Source: G963662905 sp965230045
GTDB lineage: Bacteria > Bacteroidota > Bacteroidia > Bacteroidales > WRLA01
NCBI GenBank assembly: GCA_965230045.1
Contig: OZ245940.1
Span: 3,410,001 to 3,474,000 of the forward strand
Length of the DNA stretch: 64,000 nt
Direction of reading: 5' to 3'
Under the pieces are notes generated by a model. The model saw only the letters and a list, made by a program, of their open reading frames with translations. It was not told the origin of the DNA and made no database searches. Below, one piece after another: positions 35,729 to 44,740 of the stretch. Within the stretch, counting starts at the first letter, position 1. Every line of letters begins with the position of its first letter. The position numbers and the translations under genes were made by a program.

Positions 35729-36772
35729 ATGAAGGAACATCCTAAACGTAAATATCCAATTATAAGTCATTTACGCGATTTATTGATCGTTGTTTTGATT
35801 GGCCTGGGAATCACATTTGCTTTCAATGGCGGCGAAAATTTCTGGGAAAATGCGCATATGATGGTCACTTATTCCCTTTTGATTGGCGGAACGCTCTGGA
35901 AAGGCAATGAGCTGATTGGATATCTGATGACAAAATACCTGCCCTGGGATGAAAAACCGGGCCGCACCTACTGGCTCAGCTGGGCGGCGATGCTGGCATT
36001 TTCTTTTGTGGACATCCTTCTGGTCAATGCGTTTTGGAACGCCATATGGGTCAAAACGGAATGGAGCAATTTTTTTAATGCTTTCCGCATGACGATGTTT
36101 GTAGAATTCCTGGTTTCCATGGCCATTACCGGCTTTTTTTATACGCTGGCCTTTTTCCATCATTATAAAAAAGCGCAAATAGAAAAAGCACAAATAGAGA
36201 AACAGGTAATTGCCGCGCGTTATCAGGCTTTGCGCAACCAGCTCAATCCGCATTTTCTTTTTAATTGCTTCAGCACGCTGGATTCGCTCATCCACATCGA
36301 CAGCAGTAAAGCTTCAGATTTTGTACAGAAACTCAGCCAGATGTACCGCTATGTCCTGGATCAGAAAGAGCTTGTGCACCTGGAAAAGGAGCTGGAATTT
36401 GTGGATACATATATCTTTTTGGAGAAAATGCGTTTTGGCGATAAACTACGCATCGAAAAGGACATCCGGCAAGCAGATGATGTGCAGGTTCCGCCCATGT
36501 CGGTGCAATTACTGGTGGAGAATGCCGTGAAACACAATGTGATTTCGCATGAGCACCCACTTGTGATCCGGATGGAACGCCGTGGAGACCGGATGGTCAT
36601 CAGCAATGCAAGGCGCAGCAAAAGCCAGAACTCTGCAGGGACAGGCACCGGGCTGAGCAATTTGGGTGAGCGCATCCGTTTTCTGAGCGGGCATGATCTG
36701 GAAATAGAACAGAGCGGTGAAATATTCCGCGTCAGCCTGCCCCTTATTTCCTTAAAAGCAAAAGAAGCCTGA
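35729..36772 (+). CDS. LytS/YehU-type sensor histidine kinase
   Basis: Membrane histidine kinase of 347 aa. Four hydrophobic segments occupy about residues 17-35, 45-65, 82-105 and 122-145; a short coiled coil (KKAQIEKAQIEKQVIA) links to the His_kinase domain, with H175 in RNQLNPHFLFNCFSTLDSL. The ATP-binding part has LLVENAVKHNV and GTGLSNLGERI. By family it phosphorylates the LytTR regulator encoded 1 base downstream. The signal is unknown; no extracytoplasmic sensor domain is present. Confidence 0.93.
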   Translation: MKEHPKRKYPIISHLRDLLIVVLIGLGITFAFNGGENFWENAHMMVTYSLLIGGTLWKGNELIGYLMTKYLPWDEKPGRTYWLSWAAMLAFSFVDILLVNAFWNAIWVKTEWSNFFNAFRMTMFVEFLVSMAITGFFYTLAFFHHYKKAQIEKAQIEKQVIAARYQALRNQLNPHFLFNCFSTLDSLIHIDSSKASDFVQKLSQMYRYVLDQKELVHLEKELEFVDTYIFLEKMRFGDKLRIEKDIRQADDVQVPPMSVQLLVENAVKHNVISHEHPLVIRMERRGDRMVISNARRSKSQNSAGTGTGLSNLGERIRFLSGHDLEIEQSGEIFRVSLPLISLKAKEA

Positions 36773-36773
36773 A

Positions 36774-37535
36774 ATGAATATATTAATTGTAGAAGACGAA
36801 CATTTTTCGGCGCAGCATTTGCGCGATATGCTGGCACAAATTGTTCCGGGAGCTCATATTAGCGGTCCGCTTGATTCGGTCAGCTCCATTAAGCGTTGGT
36901 TTTCGGAAAATCCGCAGCCCGATCTGGCCTTTTTCGATATACAACTGGCCGACGGTCTAAGCTTTGAAGCTTTTGAACAGGCAAAAATCCATTGTCCGGT
37001 GATATTCACCACCGCTTTCGACGAATACGCCATCAAAGCCTTTAAGCTCAAAAGCGTGGATTATTTATTGAAGCCCATTAATAAAACAGAGCTGGAAAAT
37101 GCGGTTGCAAAATACAGGAATATTTTCGAAAAAGCGGCATCCCCTGCCCCATCGCGCCGCGTGATGGAAGAATTGATTGCCGGTCTTCAAAAGAAATACA
37201 AAAGCCGTTTCAGCCTGCGCGTGGGCGAACATCTGATCAGCCTGAGGAGCAACGAGGTCAGTTATTTTTACAGTGCCCATAAAAGCAGTTTTTTGTGCAG
37301 CATGCAAGGCAGGCATTACGATCTTGACCAGAGCCTCGACCAATTGGAAGATGTGCTCGATCCTCAGATGTTTTTTCGTATCAGCCGCAAATTTATTGTG
37401 AACATTGACGCCATAAAAGATATTCTGGTGCATAGTGGCAGCCGTTTGAAGGTTGTAACGCATCAAAACAGCGAAGAAGAGATGATTGTGAGCCGGGAGA
37501 AAGTGAAGGGTTTTAGGGAATGGCTGGATGGGTAG
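36774..37535 (+). CDS. LytTR-family response regulator
   Basis: Response regulator of 253 aa. The receiver (1-115) has acidic pair E7/D8, phospho-acceptor D55 in LAFFDIQLAD and the conserved Lys in VDYLLKPI. A linker leads to the LytTR DNA-binding domain (about 150-250; FSLRVGEHLISLRSNEVSYF, FFRISRKFIVNIDAI). Gap to the kinase gene is 1 base. It should bind direct-repeat promoter sites; none could be identified here. Confidence 0.94.
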   Translation: MNILIVEDEHFSAQHLRDMLAQIVPGAHISGPLDSVSSIKRWFSENPQPDLAFFDIQLADGLSFEAFEQAKIHCPVIFTTAFDEYAIKAFKLKSVDYLLKPINKTELENAVAKYRNIFEKAASPAPSRRVMEELIAGLQKKYKSRFSLRVGEHLISLRSNEVSYFYSAHKSSFLCSMQGRHYDLDQSLDQLEDVLDPQMFFRISRKFIVNIDAIKDILVHSGSRLKVVTHQNSEEEMIVSREKVKGFREWLDG

Positions 37536-38887
37536 GTTCGGCTTCGCTCACCTACCAAGGTTCGGCTACGCTCACCACAGCGCACCACAAGTCGCTCAAC
37601 CTTTTTTTTAACCGCTAAGGACGCTGAATGCTTTTTGTTTCGCTGGCGCTCAACCTTTTTTTTCTCGCAAAGGCGCAAAGACGCGAAGGGGTTCGGGGTT
37701 CGGGGTTTGGTGTTGCGTGTTTGGTGTTCTTTGTTTTGTGCTTTACTTCGATTTGAAATAGTGCATACCCCCAATGGGATTCCTTGCCGCAGGCTGCGGA
37801 ATGACGCTCCTTCATCGCTTTTCCAGAATTTCGGGATTTGCTCATTCCTCTATATTTCAATAAATTACGTTATGAAGCGTCATCTCGACGACCAACGAGA
37901 GGAGAGATCCCACAGATGCTCACGAAATTAAAATTAAAACACCTCCCTCTCCAAGGTCCCTGAGCGGAGTCGAAGGGCCGTCTCTTAAGTCCCTCAGTCT
38001 CTCAGTCTCTCAGTCTCTCAAGTCCCTTCGTCTCTTAAGTCTCTCCGTCTCTAAAGTCCCTCAGTCCCTAAAGTTCGGTGTTTGGTGTTCGGTGTTTGGT
38101 GTTATCCTTCGATTAGAAAGCCTGCTTACCCCCAATGGGATTCCTTGCCGCAGGCTGCGGAATGACGCTCCATCATCGCTTTTCCAGAATTTCGGGATTT
38201 GCTCATTCCTCTATATTTCAATAAATTACGTTATGGAGCGTCATCTCGACGACCAACGAGAGGAGAGATCCCATAGAAGCTCACGAAATTAAAATTAAAA
38301 CACCTCCCTCAGTCCCTCTCCAAGGTCCCTGAGCGGAGTCGAAGGGCCGTCCCTTGTTCGTTGTTTGGGGTTCGGTGTTTTGCTTCGATTAGAAAGCCTG
38401 CTTACCCCCAATGGGATTCCTTGCCGCAGGCTGCGGAATGACGCTCCATCATCGCTTTTCCATCACTTCGGGATTTGCTCAATCCACTCTATTTTAGAAA
38501 ATTGCAGCATGGAGCGTCATCTCGACGACCAACGAGAGGAGAGATCCCACAGATGCTCACGAAATTAAAATTAAAACACCTCCCTCTCCAAGGTCCCTGA
38601 GCGGAGTCGAAGGGCCGTCTCTTAAGTCCCTCAGTCTCTCCGTCTCTTAAGTCTCTCAGTCCCTAAAGTCCCTCAGTCCCTCAGTCCCTCAGTCCCTAAG
38701 TCTCTAAAGTCCCTCCGTCCTTCTTAGCGTTTCTTTGTGTGCTTCGCGGAGAAAATATTTTTTGGTTTTTATCCGAGGAAGGCGCGGAGTTTTTTTTAAA
38801 AACCAGGATCCATTATTTTGTTTAAAATAATTCTAAATAAGTTGAACAAAGCATTCAGCCGGGGGTTTCTTTTTAAAATACTTCATA
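37536..38887. repeat. Composite repeat array upstream of mevalonate operon
   Basis: Gene-free. After K and C words (37536-37690) there are three H hairpins (37745-37945, 38107-38310, 38380-38585), all with the CGACGACCAACGAG core, each preceded by a period-7 GGTGTTY tract and followed by C and S modules. A K hairpin (38725-38795) closes the array. The last 90 bases before 38888 are unique AT-rich DNA and must hold the operon promoter, though no clear TAnnTTTG element is seen. Confidence 0.88.
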
Positions 38888-40246
38888 ATGAAGACGACTA
38901 CACAGACAACAGATTTGGAAATAAAACTACAGCAAGGCTTTAGCAAAAAAAGCAGGGATGAAAAAATCAGGAGCCTAAGCAAAGAACTGGAATTGCCTCA
39001 TTTAGAGGATGTTTTGAAAAACTTCCATCATCCTGATATTTCTATTCAGCGCCTGATTGAAGAGTTTAGCGAAAATACGCTCTCGAATTACTATTTTCCA
39101 TTCAGCATCGCTCCAAATTTCCTGATTAACAATAAATTATACCATGTTCCCATGACCATTGAAGAAAGTTCGGTGGTTGCGGCGGCATCCAAAAGTGCCA
39201 AATTTTGGGCATCACGCGGTGGATTTCATGCTGCCGTAATTTCAACTACCAAGATTGGGCAGGTACATTTTATCTGGAAAGGAGATGTTGACCGCCTGAA
39301 GCATCATTTTAATGAGCTGAAAGAAAATCTGCTTACAGGAACCGAACACATTACAGCCAATATGGTAAAACGCGGCGGTGGGATCAAAGAGATTTCCCTA
39401 ATAGATATGCGCCATGAAATGCCGGATTATTTCCAGCTCAAAGCCGAATTTGAAACCGTGGATTCCATGGGCGCGAATTTTATAAACAGCTGTCTCGAAG
39501 AGTTTTCCATCATCCTGAAAAGCTGGCTGAACAATAGCGGTCATTTTCATGGAACTGAGAAAGAGGCTGATGTGATCATGTCCATCCTTTCCAATTATAC
39601 GCCCGATTGCCTGGTGGAAACTTCGGTATCCGCTCCTCTGCAGAGCTTCGCACAAGTGGACAAGGATCTGACGGCCATTCAGTTTGTGACCAAATTTGCC
39701 CGTGCAGTGGAAGTGGCACGTATTGATCCGCATCGCGCTACCACGCACAATAAGGGAATTTTTAATGGAATTGATGCCGTTGTATTGGCAACAGGAAATG
39801 ATTTCCGTGCTGTGGAAGCCGGCGGACACACCTATGCTGCCCGTTCAGGAAAATACAGCAGCCTGACCTCCGTGGAAATTGAAAATGATATTTTTACCTA
39901 CAAACTTAAAGTCCCGATGTCCTTGGGAACCGTAGGCGGACTGACCCGTTTGCACCCCATGGCCCGTTTATCGCTGGAAATCCTGCACAATCCCAATGCG
40001 GAAGAACTGATGCGCATTGCCTCTGCGGCAGGGCTTGCCAATAATTTTGCTGCCATTAAATCATTGGTAACCAAAGGGATTCAGTTGGGACATATGAAAA
40101 TGCACCTGCTGAATATCCTCAATTCCTTTAATGCGTGTTCTGAAGAAAAAGAATTGGCGCTGCAGCATTTCGAAAAAGAAAAAGTGAGCCATACAGCTGT
40201 CCGGAATTTTATTGAAACCTTACGCGAGCAGAAGTATGGCAACTAA
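38888..40246 (+). CDS. mvaA: Hydroxymethylglutaryl-CoA reductase, class II type
   Basis: Protein of 452 aa, the usual length for class II HMG-CoA reductases. Landmarks are the catalytic Glu in TIEESSVVAAAS (about 90-101), the dinucleotide-binding DSMGANFIN (192-200), the catalytic Asp in LATGNDFRAVEAGGH and the C-terminal His in GHMKMHLLNI. It reduces HMG-CoA to mevalonate in the cytoplasm, first gene of a four-gene mevalonate operon. Although class II enzymes are often labelled degradative, the downstream kinases and decarboxylase indicate a biosynthetic role. The next gene overlaps its end by 11 bases. Confidence 0.94.
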   Translation: MKTTTQTTDLEIKLQQGFSKKSRDEKIRSLSKELELPHLEDVLKNFHHPDISIQRLIEEFSENTLSNYYFPFSIAPNFLINNKLYHVPMTIEESSVVAAASKSAKFWASRGGFHAAVISTTKIGQVHFIWKGDVDRLKHHFNELKENLLTGTEHITANMVKRGGGIKEISLIDMRHEMPDYFQLKAEFETVDSMGANFINSCLEEFSIILKSWLNNSGHFHGTEKEADVIMSILSNYTPDCLVETSVSAPLQSFAQVDKDLTAIQFVTKFARAVEVARIDPHRATTHNKGIFNGIDAVVLATGNDFRAVEAGGHTYAARSGKYSSLTSVEIENDIFTYKLKVPMSLGTVGGLTRLHPMARLSLEILHNPNAEELMRIASAAGLANNFAAIKSLVTKGIQLGHMKMHLLNILNSFNACSEEKELALQHFEKEKVSHTAVRNFIETLREQKYGN

Positions 40247-41162
40247 TTTCGAATATATTTCACGGGCCAAGCTGATGTTGAGCGGTGAGTACAGCGTAAA
40301 ACTGGGGGCAACGGCTTTAGTACTTCCCTTGAAACGTGTACAGAAAATGTCCGTGGAAGAGGAAATAGAATCCGGGGACATCCATTGGATTTCCGGCGAT
40401 TTTTATTCTTCCTGGTTCGAGGCGGAAATAAAGTTGCATGATGGCGTACATATTCGTTCGCAAAATGCCCAGGCATCCGCTTTTCTAAAAAGACTGCTCG
40501 AAACGGCTATCGAAATGAAGCCGGGTTTTTTGCATAAACTATTGCAGACCAATACGGTTCGGGTAAATAATGACTTCAGCAGGCATTGGGGCTGGGGAAG
40601 CAGTTCGGCAATAATCTCGAACATAGCGCAATGGGCGGAAATCAATGCATGGGAGTTCCATCAGAATGTTTCCAATGGTTCGGGCTATGATGTAATCGCA
40701 GCCCAGGCCGACAATCCATTCTTTTACAGGCTGCAAGAAACGGCCTATCAGCAAAAGGATGTCGCTATGGATTTTCCCTTTGCTGACGATCTTATTTTTT
40801 TCTATCAGGGCGCAAAACAAAATTCCGAAGCTGCAATAAAAAAGTTTATCGAACAGAAGATCATTAATAAAACCGATCTGACAAAAATCAGCCGCATTTC
40901 TATTGATTTGACCAAATCAAAGAATATACATGAGTTTATCGAATTGGTGCATGCACATGAAGAAATTACCAGCCGGTTAACAGGAATGGAATCCATTCAG
41001 CGGATTAAATATCCCGATTATAATGGCGTAATAAAATCGCTCGGCGCCTGGGGCGGGGATTTCGCCTTAATGGCCGGCAAGGATGGCATTGAATACAGTG
41101 AAAATTATTTGCATGACAAAGGTATTCGTACATATTTTAGTTGGAAGGATATTGTGTTATGA
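40236..41162 (+). CDS. GYDIA-family GHMP kinase (candidate phosphomevalonate kinase)
   Basis: GHMP-fold kinase of about 308 aa. It shows SRAKLMLSGEYSVKLGATAL (N-terminal motif), a phosphate-binding loop GWGSSSAIISN, and the motif SGYDVIAAQAD that names the Bacteroidota GYDIA group. A TTG extension to 40212 exists; the ATG at 40236 is preferred. It sits between HMG-CoA reductase and diphosphomevalonate decarboxylase, and no other candidate for phosphomevalonate kinase is in the operon, so that step is the natural inference. Its stop overlaps the decarboxylase ATG (ATGA). Confidence 0.85.
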   Translation: MATNFEYISRAKLMLSGEYSVKLGATALVLPLKRVQKMSVEEEIESGDIHWISGDFYSSWFEAEIKLHDGVHIRSQNAQASAFLKRLLETAIEMKPGFLHKLLQTNTVRVNNDFSRHWGWGSSSAIISNIAQWAEINAWEFHQNVSNGSGYDVIAAQADNPFFYRLQETAYQQKDVAMDFPFADDLIFFYQGAKQNSEAAIKKFIEQKIINKTDLTKISRISIDLTKSKNIHEFIELVHAHEEITSRLTGMESIQRIKYPDYNGVIKSLGAWGGDFALMAGKDGIEYSENYLHDKGIRTYFSWKDIVL

Positions 41163-42241
41163 TTGATATACAAAGTTTTAAAGGTCAAAATACAGAGCAA
41201 AACCAGCATAGCAAATATACTGCCGGCTGGGAAAGCCCAAGTAATATTGCATTGATTAAATACTGGGGAAAACATGGAATGCAACTGCCCATGAACCCAA
41301 GCCTGAGTTTTAGCTTGTCTGAAGCGAAGACACAGACAGAAATTACATTTATTCCGAATGGCTCAGCGAGAATACGTTCTTTCATTTTTGAAGGAAATCA
41401 AAATGCATCTTTTATTTCAAAATTGGAAGAAAGCCTGAAAAGGATGAAAGGCTTTATTCCCTGGATACAGGATTTCGATCTGGAAATAAAATCCGCGAAC
41501 ACATTTCCACACTCTGCAGGCATTGCATCATCGGCCAGTTCGATGAGTGCATTGGCCCTTTGCATTATGGATGCAGAACAATATTACACCCGAGCGGAGA
41601 CGGATGTGCAGTTTTTTATGGAAAAAGCTTCATTCTTGGCGCGGCTTGCATCGGGCAGTGCCAGCCGCTCAGTTTTTGGCGGCTATGTTTTATGGGGATC
41701 ATACCATCAATTGGGAAATGATTTGTTTGCCCGGAAACTAGCTCTGGATTTTCCCTCAGATTTCCACAAGATAAATGATTCTATCCTGATTGTAGATGGC
41801 GGTAAAAAAACCGTTTCCAGCACTGCCGGACATGCCTTGATGAACGCACATCCTTATGCGAAAGCCCGTGAACAGCAAGCACATCAAAATATGCAAAAGC
41901 TATTGCCTGCAATGCAATCCGGTGACTGGAAAATCTTTGCTGAAATTGTTGAAAACGAGGCAATGAGCCTTCATGCTCTTATGATGAGCTCATCTCCATC
42001 ATATATTCTGATGAAAGCAGAAACAATCGTGATTATTGAGAAAATAAAAGAATTCAGGGAACAAAGCGGCGCAAAGCTCTGTTTTACCCTGGATGCCGGC
42101 CCAAACCTGCATCTTTTATATCCTGATTCGGAGAAAAACAGGATCATTCAGTTTCTGCAAAAAGATGTATCGGAGCTATATCCGCAGATGCGTATCATGC
42201 ACGACAGGATTGGTTCAGGGCCTTCACGCATTAAAAATTAG
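41159..42241 (+). CDS. mvaD: Diphosphomevalonate decarboxylase
   Basis: GHMP-superfamily enzyme of about 360 aa. Family landmarks are ESPSNIALIKYWGKHGMQLP, NTFPHSAGIASSASSMSALA (phosphate loop) and LARLASGSASRSVFGGYVLW, with the catalytic Asp expected in LDAGPNLHLLY. It converts mevalonate 5-diphosphate to isopentenyl diphosphate with ATP. The ATG at 41159 overlaps the previous stop by 4 bases, better than a TTG at 41141. Third gene of the operon. Confidence 0.93.
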   Translation: MIDIQSFKGQNTEQNQHSKYTAGWESPSNIALIKYWGKHGMQLPMNPSLSFSLSEAKTQTEITFIPNGSARIRSFIFEGNQNASFISKLEESLKRMKGFIPWIQDFDLEIKSANTFPHSAGIASSASSMSALALCIMDAEQYYTRAETDVQFFMEKASFLARLASGSASRSVFGGYVLWGSYHQLGNDLFARKLALDFPSDFHKINDSILIVDGGKKTVSSTAGHALMNAHPYAKAREQQAHQNMQKLLPAMQSGDWKIFAEIVENEAMSLHALMMSSSPSYILMKAETIVIIEKIKEFREQSGAKLCFTLDAGPNLHLLYPDSEKNRIIQFLQKDVSELYPQMRIMHDRIGSGPSRIKN

Positions 42242-42247
42242 GTTAAA

Positions 42248-43207
42248 ATGAAGAGATCAGATATATTTTACGCAAAAATTCTTCTTTTTGGAGAATATAC
42301 TGTAATGTTTGGATCAAAAGTTTTGAGTATTCCTTTTACGCATTATCAGGGAAGCCTGCGCTTTCTGAACAGTGAAAACTACACAGATTATGCCTATGCC
42401 CGCAAGAGCAATTCAAATCTGCGCGATTTTCAGGAGTACTTATTAAAAGCGAACAATTCTATAACTTCCTTGTTTGATATGGAAGGTTTTGACAAAGACC
42501 TGAAATCCGGTCTCTATTTTGAAAGCTCCATCCCGCAAGGTTATGGAATAGGCAGCAGTGGTGCTTTGGTTGCAGCATTTTACGCGCAATATGCATTTCG
42601 TCCGTTGCGTAGGATTGCGCACCTGCCTCAAAAAGAAATGACTGAAATCAAGCAATTGTTTTCGCTCTTAGAGTCTCATTTTCATGGCAAAAGCTCGGGC
42701 ATCGACCCATTGAACGCGTATTTTGCACAACCTTTGATTATCGAAAATGATGAGATCAACAGAACGCGTATTCCACGTCCGTCTGATTTTAATAAAGGAG
42801 CCATTTTTTTGGTGAACACCGGGCGTATTGGAAAAACAGGGCCACTGGTTACCCGGTTTTTAGAAAATTATGAAGAGCCGCAATATCAAAAGCGTATCAA
42901 TGAAGAATTGATTCCGGTAAACAATAATTGCGTTCAGTATCTTGTAAATGGTCAGCTAAAGGAATTTTATAAGGAATTGCGTTCATTGAGCCGTCTGCAA
43001 CTGGAGCTTTTTCAGGAAATGATACCCGAAGGTTTTGCGGAATTATGGCAAAAAGGTCTGGATGAAGACAGCTATCGTTTGAAACTACTGGGATCGGGCG
43101 GTGGTGGCTACCTGCTCGGATTTACCGGAAATTACGAGAAAGTTTCCAAACAATTTGAAAGTGCCGGGCTGGAGGTTTTGCCGGTTTATGAGCAATCAAG
43201 GAATTAA
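42248..43207 (+). CDS. mvk: Mevalonate kinase (GHMP family)
   Basis: GHMP kinase of 319 aa. It has AKILLFGEYTVMFGSKVLSI (N-terminal substrate motif), the ATP loop IPQGYGIGSSGALVAAF, HFHGKSSGIDPLNAY with the catalytic Asp, and the C-terminal LLGSGGGGYLLGF. This matches mevalonate kinase, which makes 5-phosphomevalonate. It is the last of the four operon genes, 6 bases after mvaD. The E repeat begins 6 bases after its stop. Confidence 0.88.
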   Translation: MKRSDIFYAKILLFGEYTVMFGSKVLSIPFTHYQGSLRFLNSENYTDYAYARKSNSNLRDFQEYLLKANNSITSLFDMEGFDKDLKSGLYFESSIPQGYGIGSSGALVAAFYAQYAFRPLRRIAHLPQKEMTEIKQLFSLLESHFHGKSSGIDPLNAYFAQPLIIENDEINRTRIPRPSDFNKGAIFLVNTGRIGKTGPLVTRFLENYEEPQYQKRINEELIPVNNNCVQYLVNGQLKEFYKELRSLSRLQLELFQEMIPEGFAELWQKGLDEDSYRLKLLGSGGGGYLLGFTGNYEKVSKQFESAGLEVLPVYEQSRN

Positions 43208-43213
43208 AAAAAA

Positions 43214-43593
43214 GGTTCTACACGGAATTTCGTGGAAAGAAAAATTTCTTTATTTCAAACAGATTCCTCCTTCCGATAGCTATCGGAATACCTCATTCTT
43301 CGGAAAACTTTGTCGGAATGACGCGTTTTTATGAATTCAGGAGGCAAATGCGGCGCACTTCGACTTGGTTCGGCTACGCTCACCACAGGACGCTCAGTGA
43401 CCAGGCCGCATTTGCCTTAAACACTTCTTAGACAGCGTCATTCCGACCGGAACAAAGCCAAACGAAGTGATTAAGGCTTTGTCCCGATAGTTATCGGGAG
43501 GGAGGAATCTGTTAGGGATCAATAGTTTATTAATAAATATCCCCATATTATTTTCAAACATTATTGTTACCCACGAAATTCCTAGTAGAACCA
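43214..43593. mobile_element. E element, copy 1 (380-bp palindrome with inverted ends)
   Basis: The ends are inverted copies: GGTTCTACACGGAATTTCGT (43214) and ACGAAATTCCTAGTAGAACC (to 43593). Inside are further inverted pairs: GTCGGAATGACGC / GCGTCATTCCGAC and GGCAAATGCGGC / GCCGCATTTGCC, so the whole can fold on itself. No gene. The closely related copy at 53000-53345 lacks about 30 bases of the central part. It ends 14 bases before the menA-like start codon. Confidence 0.85.
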
Positions 43594-43607
43594 AAAAAAA
43601 AAGAAAA

Positions 43608-44543
43608 ATGGGAAAGAAAATAAAAATTTGGGCAGCTCAAACACGGGCAGATTTTTTGGTGTTGAGCATTGTATTGGTACTAATTGGCTGGGCATTGGCC
43701 TGGGGGCAATTAAAATCAGCGGGAATGGAGTTTCCCTGGCTTGATGCCGGGCTCCTGATGTTTGGGGTAATTCTGGCACATGCTTCTGTGAACCTCTTTA
43801 ATGAGCATTCAGATTTTGTGACCGGAATTGATTTCGATACACTAAGAACGCCATTCAGTGGAGGCAGCGGAATGTTGGTGCAAGGCAAAACCAAAGCGGT
43901 CTCTGTTATGCTTGCTGCGGTGGCCAGTTTGCTGCTTTCCGGTGCTATTGGCCTATACCTGGCATTGCAATCGAATCTTGCATTGCTCTACTTCATTTTG
44001 ATTGGAGCCTTCAGCATTACTTTTTACACCGGTTTTCTGGCAAAAATTATGCTCGGTGAAATTCTTTCCGGTCTCACTCTTGGCTCAATGGTAGTCGTCG
44101 GAAGCTATATCGCCCTAACTGCTACAGCCGGCTCAACACTCCAGGAAATGTTTCCGGCGCATGTGGTGTGGATCAGTATCCCTCCCGGAATTTTAACGGC
44201 ATTGCTCTTGTTTATCAATGAGTTTCCCGATGCAGATGCGGATAAAAAAGGCGGAAGGAAACATCTCGTCATCGGGCTGGGCAAGAAGCGTGCTGCTTTG
44301 GTATATGCCATCAGCCTGGCATTGGTTTATGCCATAATTATAGTGCTGCCTTTTCTGGCTTTGGCTTCGTATTGGATTTATCTGAGCCTTCTGACATTAC
44401 CCTTTGCCTTGAAGGCCATGATAACCTTACTCAAAGATTATCAGGATTTTGAAAAAATAATCCCTGCACAGGGGAGCCATGTTGTTACGACCCTTAGCCT
44501 TGATTTCCTTTTGGCAGTGGCAATATTTATCGAAATATTTTAA
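43608..44543 (+). CDS. menA: UbiA-family prenyltransferase (MenA-like)
   Basis: Integral membrane protein of 311 aa with about eight to nine membrane segments. The two Asp-rich sites are NEHSDFVTGID (about 65-75) and NEFPDADADKKGGRKHL (about 204-220), as in 1,4-dihydroxy-2-naphthoate polyprenyltransferases. MenA attaches the polyprenyl tail in menaquinone synthesis; its location next to the mevalonate operon, which supplies the prenyl precursors, fits. Another UbiA-type substrate is possible. The start codon follows an A-rich run right after the E element. Confidence 0.83.
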   Translation: MGKKIKIWAAQTRADFLVLSIVLVLIGWALAWGQLKSAGMEFPWLDAGLLMFGVILAHASVNLFNEHSDFVTGIDFDTLRTPFSGGSGMLVQGKTKAVSVMLAAVASLLLSGAIGLYLALQSNLALLYFILIGAFSITFYTGFLAKIMLGEILSGLTLGSMVVVGSYIALTATAGSTLQEMFPAHVVWISIPPGILTALLLFINEFPDADADKKGGRKHLVIGLGKKRAALVYAISLALVYAIIIVLPFLALASYWIYLSLLTLPFALKAMITLLKDYQDFEKIIPAQGSHVVTTLSLDFLLAVAIFIEIF

Positions 44544-44552
44544 AAAACTTCT

Positions 44553-44582
44553 TTTGCCGTTTAAAATAATTTTCTACTTTTG
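44553..44582 (+). promoter_or_regulatory. Promoter of tRNA-Leu
   Basis: TTTG at 44553-44556 and TACTTTTG at 44575-44582, 18 bases apart, fit the Bacteroidota -33/-7 consensus. The tRNA begins 11 bases further on. Confidence 0.7.
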
Positions 44583-44592
44583 CAGCCGCATT

Positions 44593-44676
44593 GCCCAAGT
44601 GGCGGAATTGGTAGACGCGCTACATTCAGGGTGTAGTGAGCTTATGCTCGTGAAAGTTCGAGTCTTTTCTTGGGCA
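44593..44676 (+). tRNA. tRNA-Leu (anticodon CAG)
   Basis: Cloverleaf of 84 bases. The acceptor stem pairs GCCCAAG (44593-44599) with CTTGGGC (44669-44675), discriminator A. The anticodon stem CTACA/TGTAG encloses loop TTCAGGG, giving anticodon CAG. A long variable arm (GAGCTTATGCTC) marks a class II tRNA, and the T arm has TTCGAGT. The 3' CCA is not encoded (ACCC follows). Confidence 0.96.
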
Positions 44677-44689
44677 CCCAAACAAAAAA

Positions 44690-44725
44690 AACCTCTGTTC
44701 GATTGAGCAGAGGTTTTTTGTTTTT
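44690..44725 (+). terminator. Rho-independent terminator after tRNA-Leu
   Basis: AACCTCTG pairs with CAGAGGTT across a 10-base loop and is followed by a T run; a preceding A run makes it usable on the opposite strand for the converging gene at 44741-45571. Confidence 0.85.
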
Positions 44726-44740
44726 TAATCAATTATTGAT

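Noticed and set aside
13092..38887. Diversity-generating retroelement or group II intron behind the repeats
   Set aside because: No reverse transcriptase, variable-repeat/template-repeat pair or intron domain V-like structure is seen anywhere in the window.
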